Below are positions 9,966 through 24,000 of a stretch of 64,000 nucleotides of DNA, piece after piece (position 1 is the stretch's first letter; every line of letters begins with the position of its first letter). The stretch is taken from NCBI GenBank assembly GCA_002633005.1, contig NMRA01000133.1, positions 746,799 to 810,798 on the forward strand. The letters are read 5' to 3'. A program made the translations under genes and the position numbers. The notes beneath the pieces were generated by a model. That model saw only the letters and a list, made by a program, of their open reading frames with translations. It was not told where the DNA came from and did no database searches. This stretch comes from Phoronis australis (taxonomy: Eukaryota; Phoronida; Phoronidae).

Positions 9966-12051
9966 GTTGAATTGAACATGAACTTTTTTATTAGTGTGGC
10001 GATCGCCCAGTTTTTAATCTTTTTGTTAATAGTTTTATTTTAATTTTAATTAAGCTTAGCAATTATAAATTGCATTCTGCTTTCGTAGCAAATATTCCAG
10101 TTAGAATCTAATAAATAGTCTTTGAAGTTGTAATATTAAAACTTAAAAAATGTTTATAAATAGTCAGCAAGTCTTCCCCGCGCGTGAGCACTGAATTGAC
10201 CTTGAGAGAGCATACAGCTAGACAGTCTGGCCGCGTTTCTTGAGTTGAGGCTCGTCTGCATTTGAATGAACGTGGATAGTGGAATTCGCCGCCGACTGAT
10301 GAGATGTGACCGTTTAAGAAGTTGTTTGCATGTCCTTCCGACTGGAAGTACGTACAGTTGCGATTCCCGATTTGTCAATCATAACGCGTTTGGTTGTCTT
10401 AGTGTCGTTTTGCAGACGATAAAATGTAAAGCGTAAGGATTTCTACTTTGCACTACTTTGGGATTCGCCCATGTAATGTAAAAAATTACGTACTCGGTGT
10501 TATTAAGCAGTCGTCAGTGTCGTAACACATTCCAGGTCATGTGAGAAAAGTATATATATGCAAGTGTGGATGAAAATGACATTTAAACTTGCTGCCACGA
10601 AATTAACTTAACACACGAGCAAAATAGATTACAGTGTAGAGCTTTCGACTTGAGATGCTCGGCCGGAAGCTAGCCTTGTGCGAATGTGCACATCGCTCTT
10701 ATTCGTTCAAGTTTTCTTGAGGGATCATATGTAACCGGAAAAGACGGGGAGCCGCACAAAGTCAAATCGCTCTCCAAGTTGCAGTGAATTTTGCGGATGC
10801 AGAAAGATAAAGTGTTTCGTTTTATGAATAGGCACGTGGAACAATACGTTAACCTGTTCTTTTGAGGCACGCAATTAAAGCTCTTGTTGGACTGAAGGAC
10901 AGTCACCAGACACTCAACATCGCCATCGGCATGAACTTACCGGCTTGTCGCGTTGCCGTTACGTGTCTACCGTTGAGTGATGATGTTGATTGTTGGGTGT
11001 GCCAACCTGCTTATTCACCAAGTTTGCTTCCCATTATTTTGGCGTGACTATGACTACCATCCACCTATCACTTTTCTCTCTGCCTCTGCTTGCTAGTTTG
11101 TGTTATAAATCTGACTACACAATGCACTGCAGTGCCACTGCACTCTGGACCTAGACTAGTGACAGTGTAGTGATCGGCAGTCATTTCCTCAATTTTGGGA
11201 TGGAGTTTCGGCCCCATTTTCCTCTAAAAAATATTGAAAAAATTGCGAAATTCCCCACACCAGGCCCAAAAATTGCCCTCAAGTAATTAAAAAATTCCCC
11301 TCAAGGTTCAGATCACTTGTGACCCACACAGGTGACAATTTGAAAGCACTCAAAATGTTAGTTTTGGCTACTTGAGGCAGAGCCTGTGAGGGCTTGTAAC
11401 ACGGTGGAGGTGCTGTCGATGGTGATCATGAAGTAAAATTTTCTCTTCACGCCAAAAAGTTCCCTTTTCCGTTGGATTAACGAGGTCACTGAGCGTTTAG
11501 GCGGCTGGCGGCAAATCCTAATCCATCGTGTATGGCAGAAGAGTTTATATAAATTATGCTTAACCCTGGTTAAACTACAACAGTGACATTACTTTGTGTA
11601 GCTCTTGGGTGTAGGTGGAACCTTTTTGGGAGTTTGAGTCTGACTCCTTCAAACCTGAGCAAATTCTTTCGCAGTCGATGTTTTTTGTGAAAAGTCTCAT
11701 TCCATCGATGAAGTTGAAGGCTGCCATTACAGTCAACGTGCTTGACGTCAAATGTACTGGGGTTATACAAGGTCTTCCAGCCTCCTCGAGAGGAAGCAGC
11801 ACAGACTGAACTGCATGTCTATGTAGTGTACTACCCAGTACCATTGATGTAAATTTCCTGACTCAGTGTCAGCAGCTAATTGATAGTCCTTGACTAGACT
11901 GACTACAGTTATTCAATTTACTGTTACATTGAACCATTGCAATGTTACAAATCAATCTTAACTCCTTAGTTCTCACTGGCTTTATCAATGTTTAAGAACA
12001 AAACTATGTCAAAATTCGTGTTGAACTGAATTTCAACCATTTGTTTTGCAG
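9966..12051. other. Spacer upstream of ZC3H13, presumed to hold its promoter and 5' UTR exon
   Basis: The first coding exon of ZC3H13 begins at an acceptor (TTTTGCAG ending 12051), so at least one upstream untranslated exon and the promoter should lie here or further 5'. I could not identify them with confidence. Open frames at 10154-10378 and 10670-10906 (minus) show no domain. The sequence near 11190-11300 is low in complexity with repeated CCCC/AAAAATT phrases. Confidence 0.35.
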
Positions 12052-12073
12052 TGTTCCGTGAGTCACTGATGCT

Positions 12074-15000
12074 ATGAGTAAGTCAAGGCGGCGAGTGACA
12101 GTTGAACGTGATGAAGAGGATGACAAGAGGAAGCCGAGTGTGTTTGAACGCCTTGGTACAGGAGGCTTATCTAGGACGTATGAGGTAGATTTAAGCTTAT
12201 TGTGCATTGGTACGGGAGGCTTATCTAGGACGTATGAGGTAGATTGAAGCGTATTGTGCCTTGGTACAGGAGGCTTATCTAGGACGTATGAGGTAGATTT
12301 AAGCTTATTGTGCATTGGTACGGGAGGCTTATCTAGGACGTATGAGGTAGATTTAAGCTTATTGTGCATTGGTACGGGAGGCTTATCTAGGACGTATGAG
12401 GTAGATTTAAGCTTATTGTGCATCTGAGTTGATTGTACAGTATAACTGGTCAGTTTCATATAGGTCCCTCGCTGTTATGTTTTTACATGACTTGTGATGT
12501 TTAGTTCTCATAAAGCTCGTGGTTACTCATATGCGCTAACAGTACACTTGCCTGCGTTTTCTGGAGAAGGAACAATGCAATACCATGTTTAAAGATTGAC
12601 TTCGCACGTATTCATTCAATTTTACAGGTTGCTGCTTTCCTTGTGTAATCTTAAATCCCCCATGTTGCACTCTTAAATTCCTACAAAGTCCAGGATCACA
12701 CGACTCTCATGTTGTTTTGATGAATGTTAGTTTCAATCTTTTAGACTTAAGTCTCGTGAAAATACGCTGGTGGCACATTTGCCTGTGACATCATTTTTCT
12801 GAGGAACAACGAGCACGTCTTTGCATGGAGTCAGTTGTTTTCAGAGGCTGGGTGGAAGCAATGGTTGTCCCGCCTTGCCTCATCTTAGATTGCCAGTGTT
12901 GCGCTCTTACTCGCCACATTGAGCTCCCATAAATTTCAGGGTCGTAAAATTCTTTTCAACTATCGGTCTCATGAAATTACGCTGGCTTTGCACTTGCATG
13001 CGACATCATTGTCTCTATGGTAACTTTGTTACTGCACTGAAAGATTGACTTTGATATGTAAGCTGCCACAGACATGCTTAAACAATCGCATAAAGTTTTA
13101 GACCTTACTTACTTTAAATTTCACAGAGCCCTCCTCGCCGCACAGAATTCATTCAGAATTGCATTTCTTTTCTTTTCACAATTTTAATTCATAACAATTA
13201 ATGAGATCATACCAAAAATGCAAGTGTGAAAGATAGATTGTGTACATCACCATGTACATTACGTGATTGTTGGTTTGTTGCCGAAACTACTGATCTGCAT
13301 CCAGGAATTAATGATACCTCAAGGTAATTGGTCTATTAAATGTGTTTGAGATCATTTTTTCATTGCCCCATTTTGTGTTCGAAGTCAACGAGAAGGCTCT
13401 GGTGTGAGAGTGTTCTTCACATTTGATTTAGGCGATTTTAAGTAAACTGATTTTAAACAGCTTGATTCACACGAGTGACCAATGTGTATTGGTCATAATC
13501 TCGGCTTGCATTTACAAATTCCAGGTCGCAAACGCGACCTGTAGCTCATTATGTCGAGAGCTGAAACTGGTCGATAAATTTTGGTTGGTGAACGGTGTAA
13601 GCCTGGTTTTAGTTAGTACATGGAATATCAGTGTGTGCTGATAGTCTAAGGTAAGCTAGAACATGCAGAAGAATAAAAAACCATTGCATTGGAATTACAG
13701 AATATCACGAATTTTCGAAATTGTGCAGATTGAAAAGGGACTGAAGCTTGTTGATAGAACACCTTAGTTTCTGTATAACGTGTCTTTCAACAACATTACC
13801 AATAATGCACATTCTGTTTGTTAAAATTATAAATTTGTTCAATTGTATGTTGCAGGGCTTGGAATTTTCCGCGGAAACGCGGATTTCCGCTTTTTTCAAA
13901 TGTTCTGTCCGCGTATTTTATTATATTTCCGCGTAAAAAAAATCGGATTTGATATAAAATTTCCGCGGCAAGTTCTTTCTTACCGCCGCGTTGCCGACGA
14001 CTTTTGCCTCGAAAAGCGGAAGTTGCTCTTTATGTTTCGGAGGAACGTAAAATGTCAACATTGCCGGGGCATCTGGGATAGTGTGGTGGATTTCCTCAAT
14101 GGCGGCTCGTGTGATTGTAAACTGCAGTGACAAATACTACGACTCTGCAGCCAAAAATATTTGGAGGTGGGAGTGGCGGACGAGCTAAGACAGACGCAGA
14201 CGCACGCTTCCGCAGGTGGTACTGTTTTTTTTTTTTTTTTAGTCCTCGAATTTTGTTGGCATAACCCACTTTATCAAGGCTGGCATGCGCGCATGTTTCG
14301 GGCCGTAAAAATTTCCGCGTTTTTCGCCATCGGTCATTCCAAGCCCTGATGTTGTTTTGAAGGTGCATTGATTCTTGTTTTCGACATTGTTCAACATCTG
14401 GATAAAAGTATTTTGTTTTTTGTAGGGTCAGAGTTACTCTGACAAATGCCGTAACTGGCTCAAGTATGGGACGTGTACCTACGGCTCTAACTGTCGGTAC
14501 AGTCATGGCGACGACTCAAAGAAAGGGTATAGTATAATACTGTCGATGTGAAAGTCTCTGTGTAAAGTGATTATGTTGCAATGCAGCTGTTCTTTACAAG
14601 TAAGGTGCTCGCCTATGCGTGTGTCGTTTGCTAATTTAACTCATCTCTTGTCCTTCATTATAGTGGAAAAAAAAACAATGCTTTAGACTTGTACGATGTT
14701 GCTTTTTAACATTTGATAGGTTGGCATTCAAAACTGTACACAATAGAATGACTGCTTGTTCACGTGACTTAGTGAATGCACTGAAGGTGCTGTTGTTCAG
14801 TCCCTTGAACTGACAAGTCTATGCAGTATGGTAAAAATTCTCCATTTTGGGACGGCGAAAATTGTTTTGCTGGAGGTTGGAGTAAGGAGTGTACATAGAA
14901 TAGGAGAGTTCACTCCGCCATCTTGTCATTCGCCACAATGGTTATCGGTCGAACAACTAGCGCCTCAAGCGGCAAATAAGCAATACTAATTTAGCTGCGC

Positions 15001-18000
15001 AGTCCGAACCATGTAAACACTAATAAATTCATACTTTAATGACGTTCGACGTGCAGTAAAATTACTGTGTGATTGAAAATGGGTAAAATACATAAACTAA
15101 CATCCACTTACAATCGAATGAGAATGAAAATGTTTGTTTTAATCAATATTAAAGTGTATTTACTTTCATTCTCTTGAAGCTCCCTTCAAAAGCCATCATG
15201 GTTTTGTTTCATGTTTGAGTTCTTAATAAGGCTAATTACTGTTCCTTATAACATTTCATACCTCCATGGACTTCATAATTTTAGTGATTGCTCCTGGGGG
15301 TTCAGGGGGGAGTTTCCCCCAGGTGCCAGCAAAAAGGGTACAAGGGGGGAGTGCAAACCAGGTGGGTGCCAAATGAGCATGTGTTGACCCTCTCCTCTCT
15401 ACATGGGAGGAGTACTAAACAGATAAAAACAACTGGGGCATGCCACATGAGTGTTGAGCCCTCCCATCGTCACAAATTGTGGTTGTTCCCCTTACCATTG
15501 ACAACATGTGCTGAGGTGGTGATAAGATTTGGCCCTCGTACCAAATTTTAGGCCCAATTCAAGAATTATTAGGGAGGTGAATTTTGTATTGGCAGCTGTT
15601 TTTGACAATTTTATGTCAGATTTTGGTGATACAAAATGCAGTGTCCAATATTTGAGAAACATGATGAATGACAACGTTACTTTAGTAACATTCTTCCAAA
15701 TCAAGGAAATTCGATTTTGGCTTGAATTTCACTCTCACAAATTTTAGAGACTGTTGCAAATTAATTGTAAGTGAAAGTGAGCTAACTACCCTACAGGAGC
15801 AGTCCTGAAGCTGAAGACCTGCGTCGGCGAGTTGACCGCAAAAGGAGCGAGAGACGAAGCTCCAGCAGCTCACCCAAGGTATGTGGGTTGATTGTAAAAC
15901 AAAGCATTGGGTAGGGCTGAACAGTAAAAAAAAATAATGGCTGGAGGTCTGGTACACGTTGTACCAAACCGCCAGCAATTATTTTTTGTACATGTTGTAC
16001 CAGACATGCTCAGGTGGACCCATCAAACTGATCACCTGGAACCATTTTTATGCTTTATTAATGTATAGTTAAAACTGAGCTGAAGAGCTATAGACCATAC
16101 TTCACTTTGCAGTACTGCTCTTGTAATGAGCCATAGTTCACTTTGCAGTACTTTACTTGTAATAAGCCATACTTCACTTTGCAGTACTCCTCTTGTAATG
16201 AGCCATACTTCACTTTCAGAGAAAGCATAGCAAGACGAAGAAGACAAAGGAAGGTAAACTCAAGTCGACGGTTGTTATCTCCAAACATAAGGATGTTGAC
16301 TCAGATGGTCAGTGGCGAGGAACTGGTATGTCTGTGTTTTTATTAACCCAATCCATGACGTCATGTGAAACCAAGACTATTGTATCTTATTAATCCAGCC
16401 TGTGACATCACTTGAAACTAAGACTGTTGTATCTTATTAAACCAACCCGTGACTTCACGTGAAACCAAAAATGTTGTATCTTATTAGCTCAGCCCGTGAC
16501 ATCACATGAAATCAAGACTGTTGTTATTAAACCAATCGGTGACATCACATGAAACCAAGACTGTTGTATTTTGTTAAACCAATCCGTGACGTCACATGAA
16601 ACCAAGACTGTTGTATTTTGTTAAACCAATCCGTGACGTCACATGAAACCAAGACTGTTGTATTTTATTAAACCAACCCGTGACTTCACGTGAAACCAAA
16701 AATGTTGTATCTTATTAGCCCATCCCGTGACATCACATGAAATCAAGACTGTTGTTATTAAACCAATCCGTGACGTCACATGAAACCAAGACTGTTGTAT
16801 TTTATTAAACCAGCCCGTGACATCACATGAAACCAAGACTGTTGTTATTAAACCAATCGGTGACATCACATGAAATCAAGACTGTTGTATTTTATTAAAC
16901 CAACCCGTGACTTCACGTGAAACCAAAAATGTTGTATCTTATTAGCCCATCCCGTGACATCACATGAAATCAAGACTGTTGTTATTAAACCAATCCGTGA
17001 CGTCACATGAAATCAAGACTGTTGTATTTTGTTAAACCAATCCGTGACATCACATGAAATCAAGACTGTTGTATTTTATTAAACCAATCCGTGACATCAT
17101 GCGAAAACAAGACTGGCATCTTATGTGCAGGACATTGAAAAAGAAGAAAATTTTAAGTTTTCAATATTTCACCAAATTTTAGAGACTAAAATTACTTTAT
17201 TGAATGAACTGTATACGTTTGTGGCTGTTAATCAGCGTGCTTGTGTCACAGACTCTGAAATCAAAACTCGTAGTGTAGGAGCAGGAAGTGCTTTCCACAC
17301 ACCTTCCTAAAGAGTGCATTTTAACGTTACATTGGTGGCAGAAGTGTGAACTTTCATCAGCCATACCTTCCGTGGTGCATTTTACCTCAGAAAGAAAGGT
17401 TTGACTTGCAGGTTGCCAATGTACTCTCCATGCTGGCAACCTGGTAAAACTCCCGAGTCACCAGAAAGTCGCCATGCCCAAATCCCAGCTCACGCTCAAA
17501 ATACTACTGAAAATAAATGGACGTGAGTCGGATTCATTTATCAAAAGTTGAAAGGCACTTGGTAGGTAGGAGGTGATTATACCAAGAGTGAAATTGGTCG
17601 TTGTTTAATTATCCATTCAACTGAAAAATGTTGCACTGTCGGTATGTGGGCAGGCATTCCCTTAGTTTGCCAGTTCTTTAGTTCAGCTATCTCATTTTTT
17701 TCCGGAGCACCCTGATTTTGACAATCTCATTTTTCATTTGGCGACCTGCTCATTTTGTCAGATGGCATTGGGCGAGTTGACATTATGGTGAGCACTGAGC
17801 TCTGCTGTAGTGTACGTTTTGGTGTTCAGTTATGGCTGCATTTCTTGCTTCAATGTGTGTTAAATGTATTTTATTGGAGATCACCAGCTTAACTAGAATG
17901 TTTGTCCTTTCCTGTAACAGGAGATGAGACTGAACTGGACTTTGATGAAGAACTTTTGAGGGAGAAGAAACGCCTGGAGCAAGAACTGAGCCAGCTGGCT

Positions 18001-21000
18001 GAAGAAGAGAGTCGGATGAAGCACACCAAGCAGGTAGGATGTCGAGTTGGGGAGCGTTCTGTAGACCCAAGTTTCTTGTGAGAAAAGCGAGAGCACACGA
18101 CACGAGTCTTTTTTTTCATTTGCCTCTCTGTCTGCCAAACCACTCCAAAAATCATAAAAATTGGCAGATGTATTCCGGATGAGAGGTGATTTTTAATTTA
18201 GTTAAACACTACTTTTTTCTGGCAAGAACAATATCAAAACAAAGCAAGACTTATTTTTGGAATACAAGCTTTTCCCTACAGAACTGTCATTCCACTTGTT
18301 AGCTCAGAATCTGCTTTTACAGTGTTGTTTAAAACTTGTTTAGATTCCATTTACATACTGCACGGTAGCGATGATCTTTATGTCCAGCTTCACAAAGTTC
18401 CACAGTGCTTAAGTGTCTCCGTTCATTTCAGTCATCCGATAGCACAGACTCAGAGGACTACCACCAACCTAAGCAGAAGAAAACTAAGAAAATTGTCAAA
18501 GGACCAAAAACGCCCAGCCCTGTGTATGGCTTAGTGATCTCTTTCTTCTAAGTTCCTGTTCCGTGATCTCATTTAAGGAGTTGCAAAACTCTAATTCTAA
18601 CAGCTTTGTAATGTCTGTGGTTCTTCAATATTTTTCTAATTTGAAAGTTTTTGAATGTTTTAATTGCATCACATCACTGTGTACTTTCAAATTATTGAAA
18701 TTAGTTTGTTCATTTAATTTAACACTTACTGGGTTGATAATGCTTCCTTGGTGTCTTAAAAAGGCATTTTTAGACAGCCACCATGTTATCAGTAGAAAGT
18801 ATTGCTTTCTTTACCAAATTTTATTTTTGTACTTCAGTATTGATTGATTGATTAAGTATAGATTGGGTTAGGACTCGTTTAATTTAATGAAACTGATTAC
18901 AGGCGACGGAAATCTGGTGATGTTAAGAAGGGGAAGAAATTAGCGGCGAGAAGTCCCAGTCCAAAGGGTCGCTCAAAGAAAAGGCAAGTATAGCTTGTAT
19001 CTCGCGTTCTAGTGGCATTATTTTGTAGCCAACAGTTGTGTGTAGTATCTTGCAAGAAATCAATGTATTTCTAGAATGGAAGTATCATGTTTACGCACAT
19101 TTTTCTCCCAATCATGTCAGTCATTCCCATTTTGTTTGTGTGAGGTCTCTGCCCCACCCTGAACCTCCAACCTTTCGCTACTGTTATCTTACTTGAGTAA
19201 TGTCTCCAAACTTACGAGAAACACCTTGCAGATTACTCATCATGATTGCTGTATTTGTTAATGCCAACAAAATCCATGTCTTTGTACTAAAGTTTGATAC
19301 CTGAGTTGCCTTGGAAACCTGCAGTGTGGATGCTCTTAAATTCATGTCAAACTGACAGAAGTGCATTGAAAATCATTTTTCGCCTCATGCTTGTCAATAT
19401 TATTTATGCCAGACATTGTCTTATTGTTTTTATATCTGTAACCTATCTAATTAACATGTGCTTCAATCTCATTTTGACAGAATGCCATACGGACTTATTG
19501 TATGGAACATAGGATTTTTTAAATGTAAGGGTGCTGGGTTTGACGTACATTTGTAAAAAACACTGGTATTACTGGGACTTATGCCTTTTCAGAGCACCAT
19601 CCCCTGAAGACTCAGACAGTTCGTCCAGTAGCAGCAGCAGTAGCAGCAGCGAAAGTAGCAGCCCTTCCCCACCCCCCTCTCCTGTCAAGGAAAAACACAA
19701 AAAGAAGAAAGGGGAGGCAGTACAAGAAAAACCAGCGAAATCGCACAAATCGTATGTTCAGCCCGTGAGAGACATCAGTCCACGAGACAAAAAGAAAGCT
19801 GTTAAAACACCCAAGAGTCCACAAGGTGTCAAATCTATAAAGCATGTCACAAAGCGTGATGCCGAGTCAAGTTACTATGACATTGAAAAGTATGGTCGCT
19901 CGTCGTCGCGTGCTGGTGAAGAGCGTAGAAGTCGATCACCTGCTGAGTCGTCCAAGCGGAGTTACTCACCCCAGTCTGACTATAGATCAGCAAAGCAGGA
20001 CCAAAAGAGGGTTTCATCTGTTGTGGACATTAAACATAAGCCCCTGAAGAGGGAGGTTCAAAAACGCTCGACTACTCCTCAGGAGTCGCACCGTCGTCGA
20101 TCCCTTTCCCCACAGTCAGAGAAGGACTACCGATCCCGCTCACCTGCCCCATTGAAGCACTCCTACAGACAGGAGGAATCTGAGCGCACAAACAGGAGAC
20201 GTTCACCTGAGTACAAACGATCAGGGCAATCATCCGAGCCCCAGGATAAATACCGCGACAGAAAAGAAAGATCGCCTGACTACAAAAAACAAGATGACTA
20301 CCGCAAGGGTCCCACTACCCCTCCCAGGCCCTCATCACCGCTTATGTCGCGAGAGCGATTTAATTCCCCCAGCAGAGACTTCAGGAGGGAAGGCTATGAA
20401 TCTCGTAAAAAGCCATATACTCCTGAGAAGGATTCGAGACATGAAGATCCTCGTGGACCGTATACTGAACGAGACTACCGTACACGATCACATGAAAGAC
20501 CAGTGAGAGAGTCACCCCCACGGCGTGGGATATCTCCCACTCGTCTGCGACCCAGGAGTCCAAGTCCCAGAGATCGCTATGCTGACCCCCGAGATATGCG
20601 ACCACCGATAGAGCACGGGCGAGAGCGAGACTTGAGGCGGCCAGAAGAATTTCTGGACTTGCCACCCCATGGCAGGTCAGTTCTGATTCTGTGCTTTTAA
20701 TGAAAAATCCAAACAGATTTTTGGAAAGAAAAATCTATCACAAAAGTTCAATGCCAGTGCTATCGTGTTGCTTATTTACTATGAAATTCCCTAATTTTCA
20801 GTCTCTTCAAATGTTTGAATTGCCTTATCATGTTTTATTTGTTTAAGGAAAACTTGACAGAGCTTTTATTAAGTAATATCCCATTTTTATGTACCCACAT
20901 ATATATGTGTGTGAGTGTGATTGCTGTCATCTCTGGCTGGGCCTCTAGCATCCGCTGCTGTATCTCCTAAACCCCTTGCCGCATCTCACTGAGATATCGT

Positions 21001-24000
21001 AGATGTGGTCTTATGAAGCTGACAGCAGATGACGGCGAATTTCGGGCCGATCCAACTACCGCTGTGCCCCTATGTGGCAATTTTACTTTTTATGTTTGCC
21101 TCTCTGTCTTTGGAGCTCCTTGATGGATCCTCATGAAATTTGACCAATAGGTCTGTATGAAGGAAACAATAACTTCCCATGTATGGATGGATTCGATGTA
21201 TTCTGCGGTGCTTAGTGGGCATTTTTAAAATTTGCAAGTCCGTTTTTTGGTGTCCACGTCCTCTATCCACCAATCCACTATAAAGGTCATTGGGAAAGGT
21301 GGCAGCTGTCTTTCTGATGAGAAGGGCGCTGCTGGCGCTGATTTACAGAAGGGTTTGACTACTTTAGCACCTCCTAGTGGCAATTTGTGGTTTTTGTGTG
21401 TACCCTTTCTAGGTATGTGTTGGATTTGTTCCTATGGAAGTTACTATGCACGGCGATGAGGACCAATCCGACTACTGCTGTGCCCCCTAGTGGCAATTTA
21501 AGTTTATTTACATTTGTATCTGTATCTTCGGAGTTCCTTGATGGATTTTCATGAAATATGGCGAATAAGTTTGTATTAAGGAGATGATGATGATGATGCT
21601 GTTCATTTTCGAATGGATTCCATATATTTGTGCACCACCTAGTCTATTTTAAGTGCTTTTGAATTGGTTTTTGGCGTCTGCCTCTTAATCTGTCAAACCG
21701 CTCAAAAACATTTAAAAAACTTAGAAAATATTTTCCTGATGAAAAGACAATGGCTGACATTGATTTGTGGATGAGTCAAAGAACTGTGGTGCCCCTTAGT
21801 TGTGACTTTTTTGCGTACACGGCTGTATCTTCTTTAATTGTTTGCAGGATCTTTGTGACATTGTACAAGTGTTAACCTATAAATGAGTCCATGGCTGCCA
21901 TCAACTTCTGTCAGACCCTGAGTACCTTTGTGCCCCTTATTGGTAATTTTGTTTTTTCAAGTGTTATCTTATTTTTTCGTCGATCATAGTTTTTTTTTTT
22001 AAATTTGGCACTCAAGTTTCCATTACGAAGGAGACAGCACCATTCCTTTTTGGGATGGATTTGACATTCTGTGTTACTTATTGGCCATTTTCATTACTTT
22101 TGAGTCGTCTGCCTCTGTTTATGTCAGTCTGCTCGAAGGATCAAGTCCGACGCATTCTATGCCGTCTAATGACCATTTTTATGCGCCCACACATTTATAT
22201 GTGGGTGCATATTGCCGTCATCTCTGTCTGGGCGTCTGGGTACTCAACTGTATCTCCTAAACCCCTCACAGGATCTTGATGAAATTTGGCGGATGGGTTC
22301 CTATGAAGCTGACGACAGATGACCTTTTGTCTAGACGCAACACATAACGGGACATGTTAGGAACGCACTGCACCAATGTTTTTTAGTGTCGGAGCATCGA
22401 CACGCAGACCATACTTAACCTTAAATTAATGATAGAAATAGCACAGGGAGGAGAAACTTATTCATTTTCATCTGGGAAACGATAAAGGGCTTTTTTGCTC
22501 TGAAAATTCGCTCACCATGGGGGGCGACTGGCAGTTGAACTTCTACTCGCCCAGCACCATTTTTACTCGCGTTGGCGAATGGGTGAGTGGCTAAGTATAT
22601 CTCTGCTACCGGTGTGCCCACTAGTGGCAATTTTATTATTTTATGTTTACTTCTGTATCTTTAAAGGTCCTCAAGAGATTTTTGTAAAATTTGGCTCATT
22701 GGCATCTATTAGTGGGATGATGCTATCCTCTCGTTTTCGGACGGATTTGAGGTATCTTGCGCCACCTAGTAGTCCTCCCCTCTATCAACCAAACCGCTCT
22801 AAGGATGATTGTGAAAATTGGCATGTATGTTGTTACTATGAAGAGGAAGGCTGACGATGATTTTGTGATGACTTCGGCTACTGTGGCGTCTCTTAGTGGC
22901 AGTTTTTTTTTTGCGGCCATGGCTGTATCTCCTAAACACTCGGCAGGATCTTTACTAAATTTAGCAAATGCATTTATATGAAGTTGACAACAGACGATGT
23001 GGTGTGCCCCCTAGTGGCAATTTTTATTTTTTCCGTTTACCTCTGTATCTTCAAGTGTCCTCTACGCATTTTCATAAAATTTGGAAGATAGTCATCTATT
23101 GGTGACATGACGCTTTCCTCTCGTTTTCGGAAGGATTCAAGGTATTTTTTGCCACTTAGTGGCCATTTTTGGTGTTTTCGAATCTGTTTTTTGTCATCCG
23201 CCCTCAATCAACCAAACCATTCTAAGGATAATTATGAAAATTGGCATATCTGTTCCCAGTATGAAGATGATAAGTTGACGATGATGACTTTGACTACTGT
23301 GGCGCCTCCTAGTGGCAGTTATTAAATTAAATTTAGCAAGTGTATTCATATGAAGTTGAGAACAGACGAAGGACGACTTTCAGATGCATCAGACAAACGC
23401 TGTTCCCCCTAGTGTCAATGTCATTTTTTTTCGGTTTCCCTTTGCTTCTCTGAAGTTTCTTGACAGATTTTTATGAAAATTGGTAAATAGCATTCTATTA
23501 CAGAATTGATGACATGTTCCCGTTTTTGGATGGATTTAACATATTTTGCATCATCAAGTAACCATTTTTATGATGACATCCCTTGAAGCACACCGTTTGA
23601 AGTGCATTCGCCGGTGCATTTCAATGCTCCGCCTTGCTCTTGTTATGGTGCTTGTAAACACGACTAGAGTTCTTCTGTTTGTGGTGCAGCAATGGTTGCA
23701 TTTCAACACTGCATTATTCTTTTTGTTACTTTTATTATGTAAAAGTCCCTGTTCTCAGGTATGATGCCCACGAGCTGCCACCTTTTGGACGTCACAGAAG
23801 CTCTCCACCAATACCTCCACCTGAATTTGTTGACCGCTACAGTCACTTTGATCGAGGCTTGCCACCACCCTCACGCCATGGTCTTCGAGGTAATAGTTGA
23901 CACCATGACTTGATATATATTTTGGGCTCGGCTATTCATAGCCAACAGGGGTAATAAAACCACTTTCTCACTAGCCTGGGGCCCATTCCAAGAAACTGAC

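Noticed and set aside
12004-12459. 151-codon minus-strand open frame with repeated YVLDKPPVP
   Set aside because: It is the antisense of the 54-bp tandem repeat overlapping ZC3H13 exon 1. A period divisible by three keeps antisense frames open without coding meaning.
16639-16869. Minus-strand open frame over the CRE minisatellite
   Set aside because: Repetitive antisense frame, with no start context or conserved composition.
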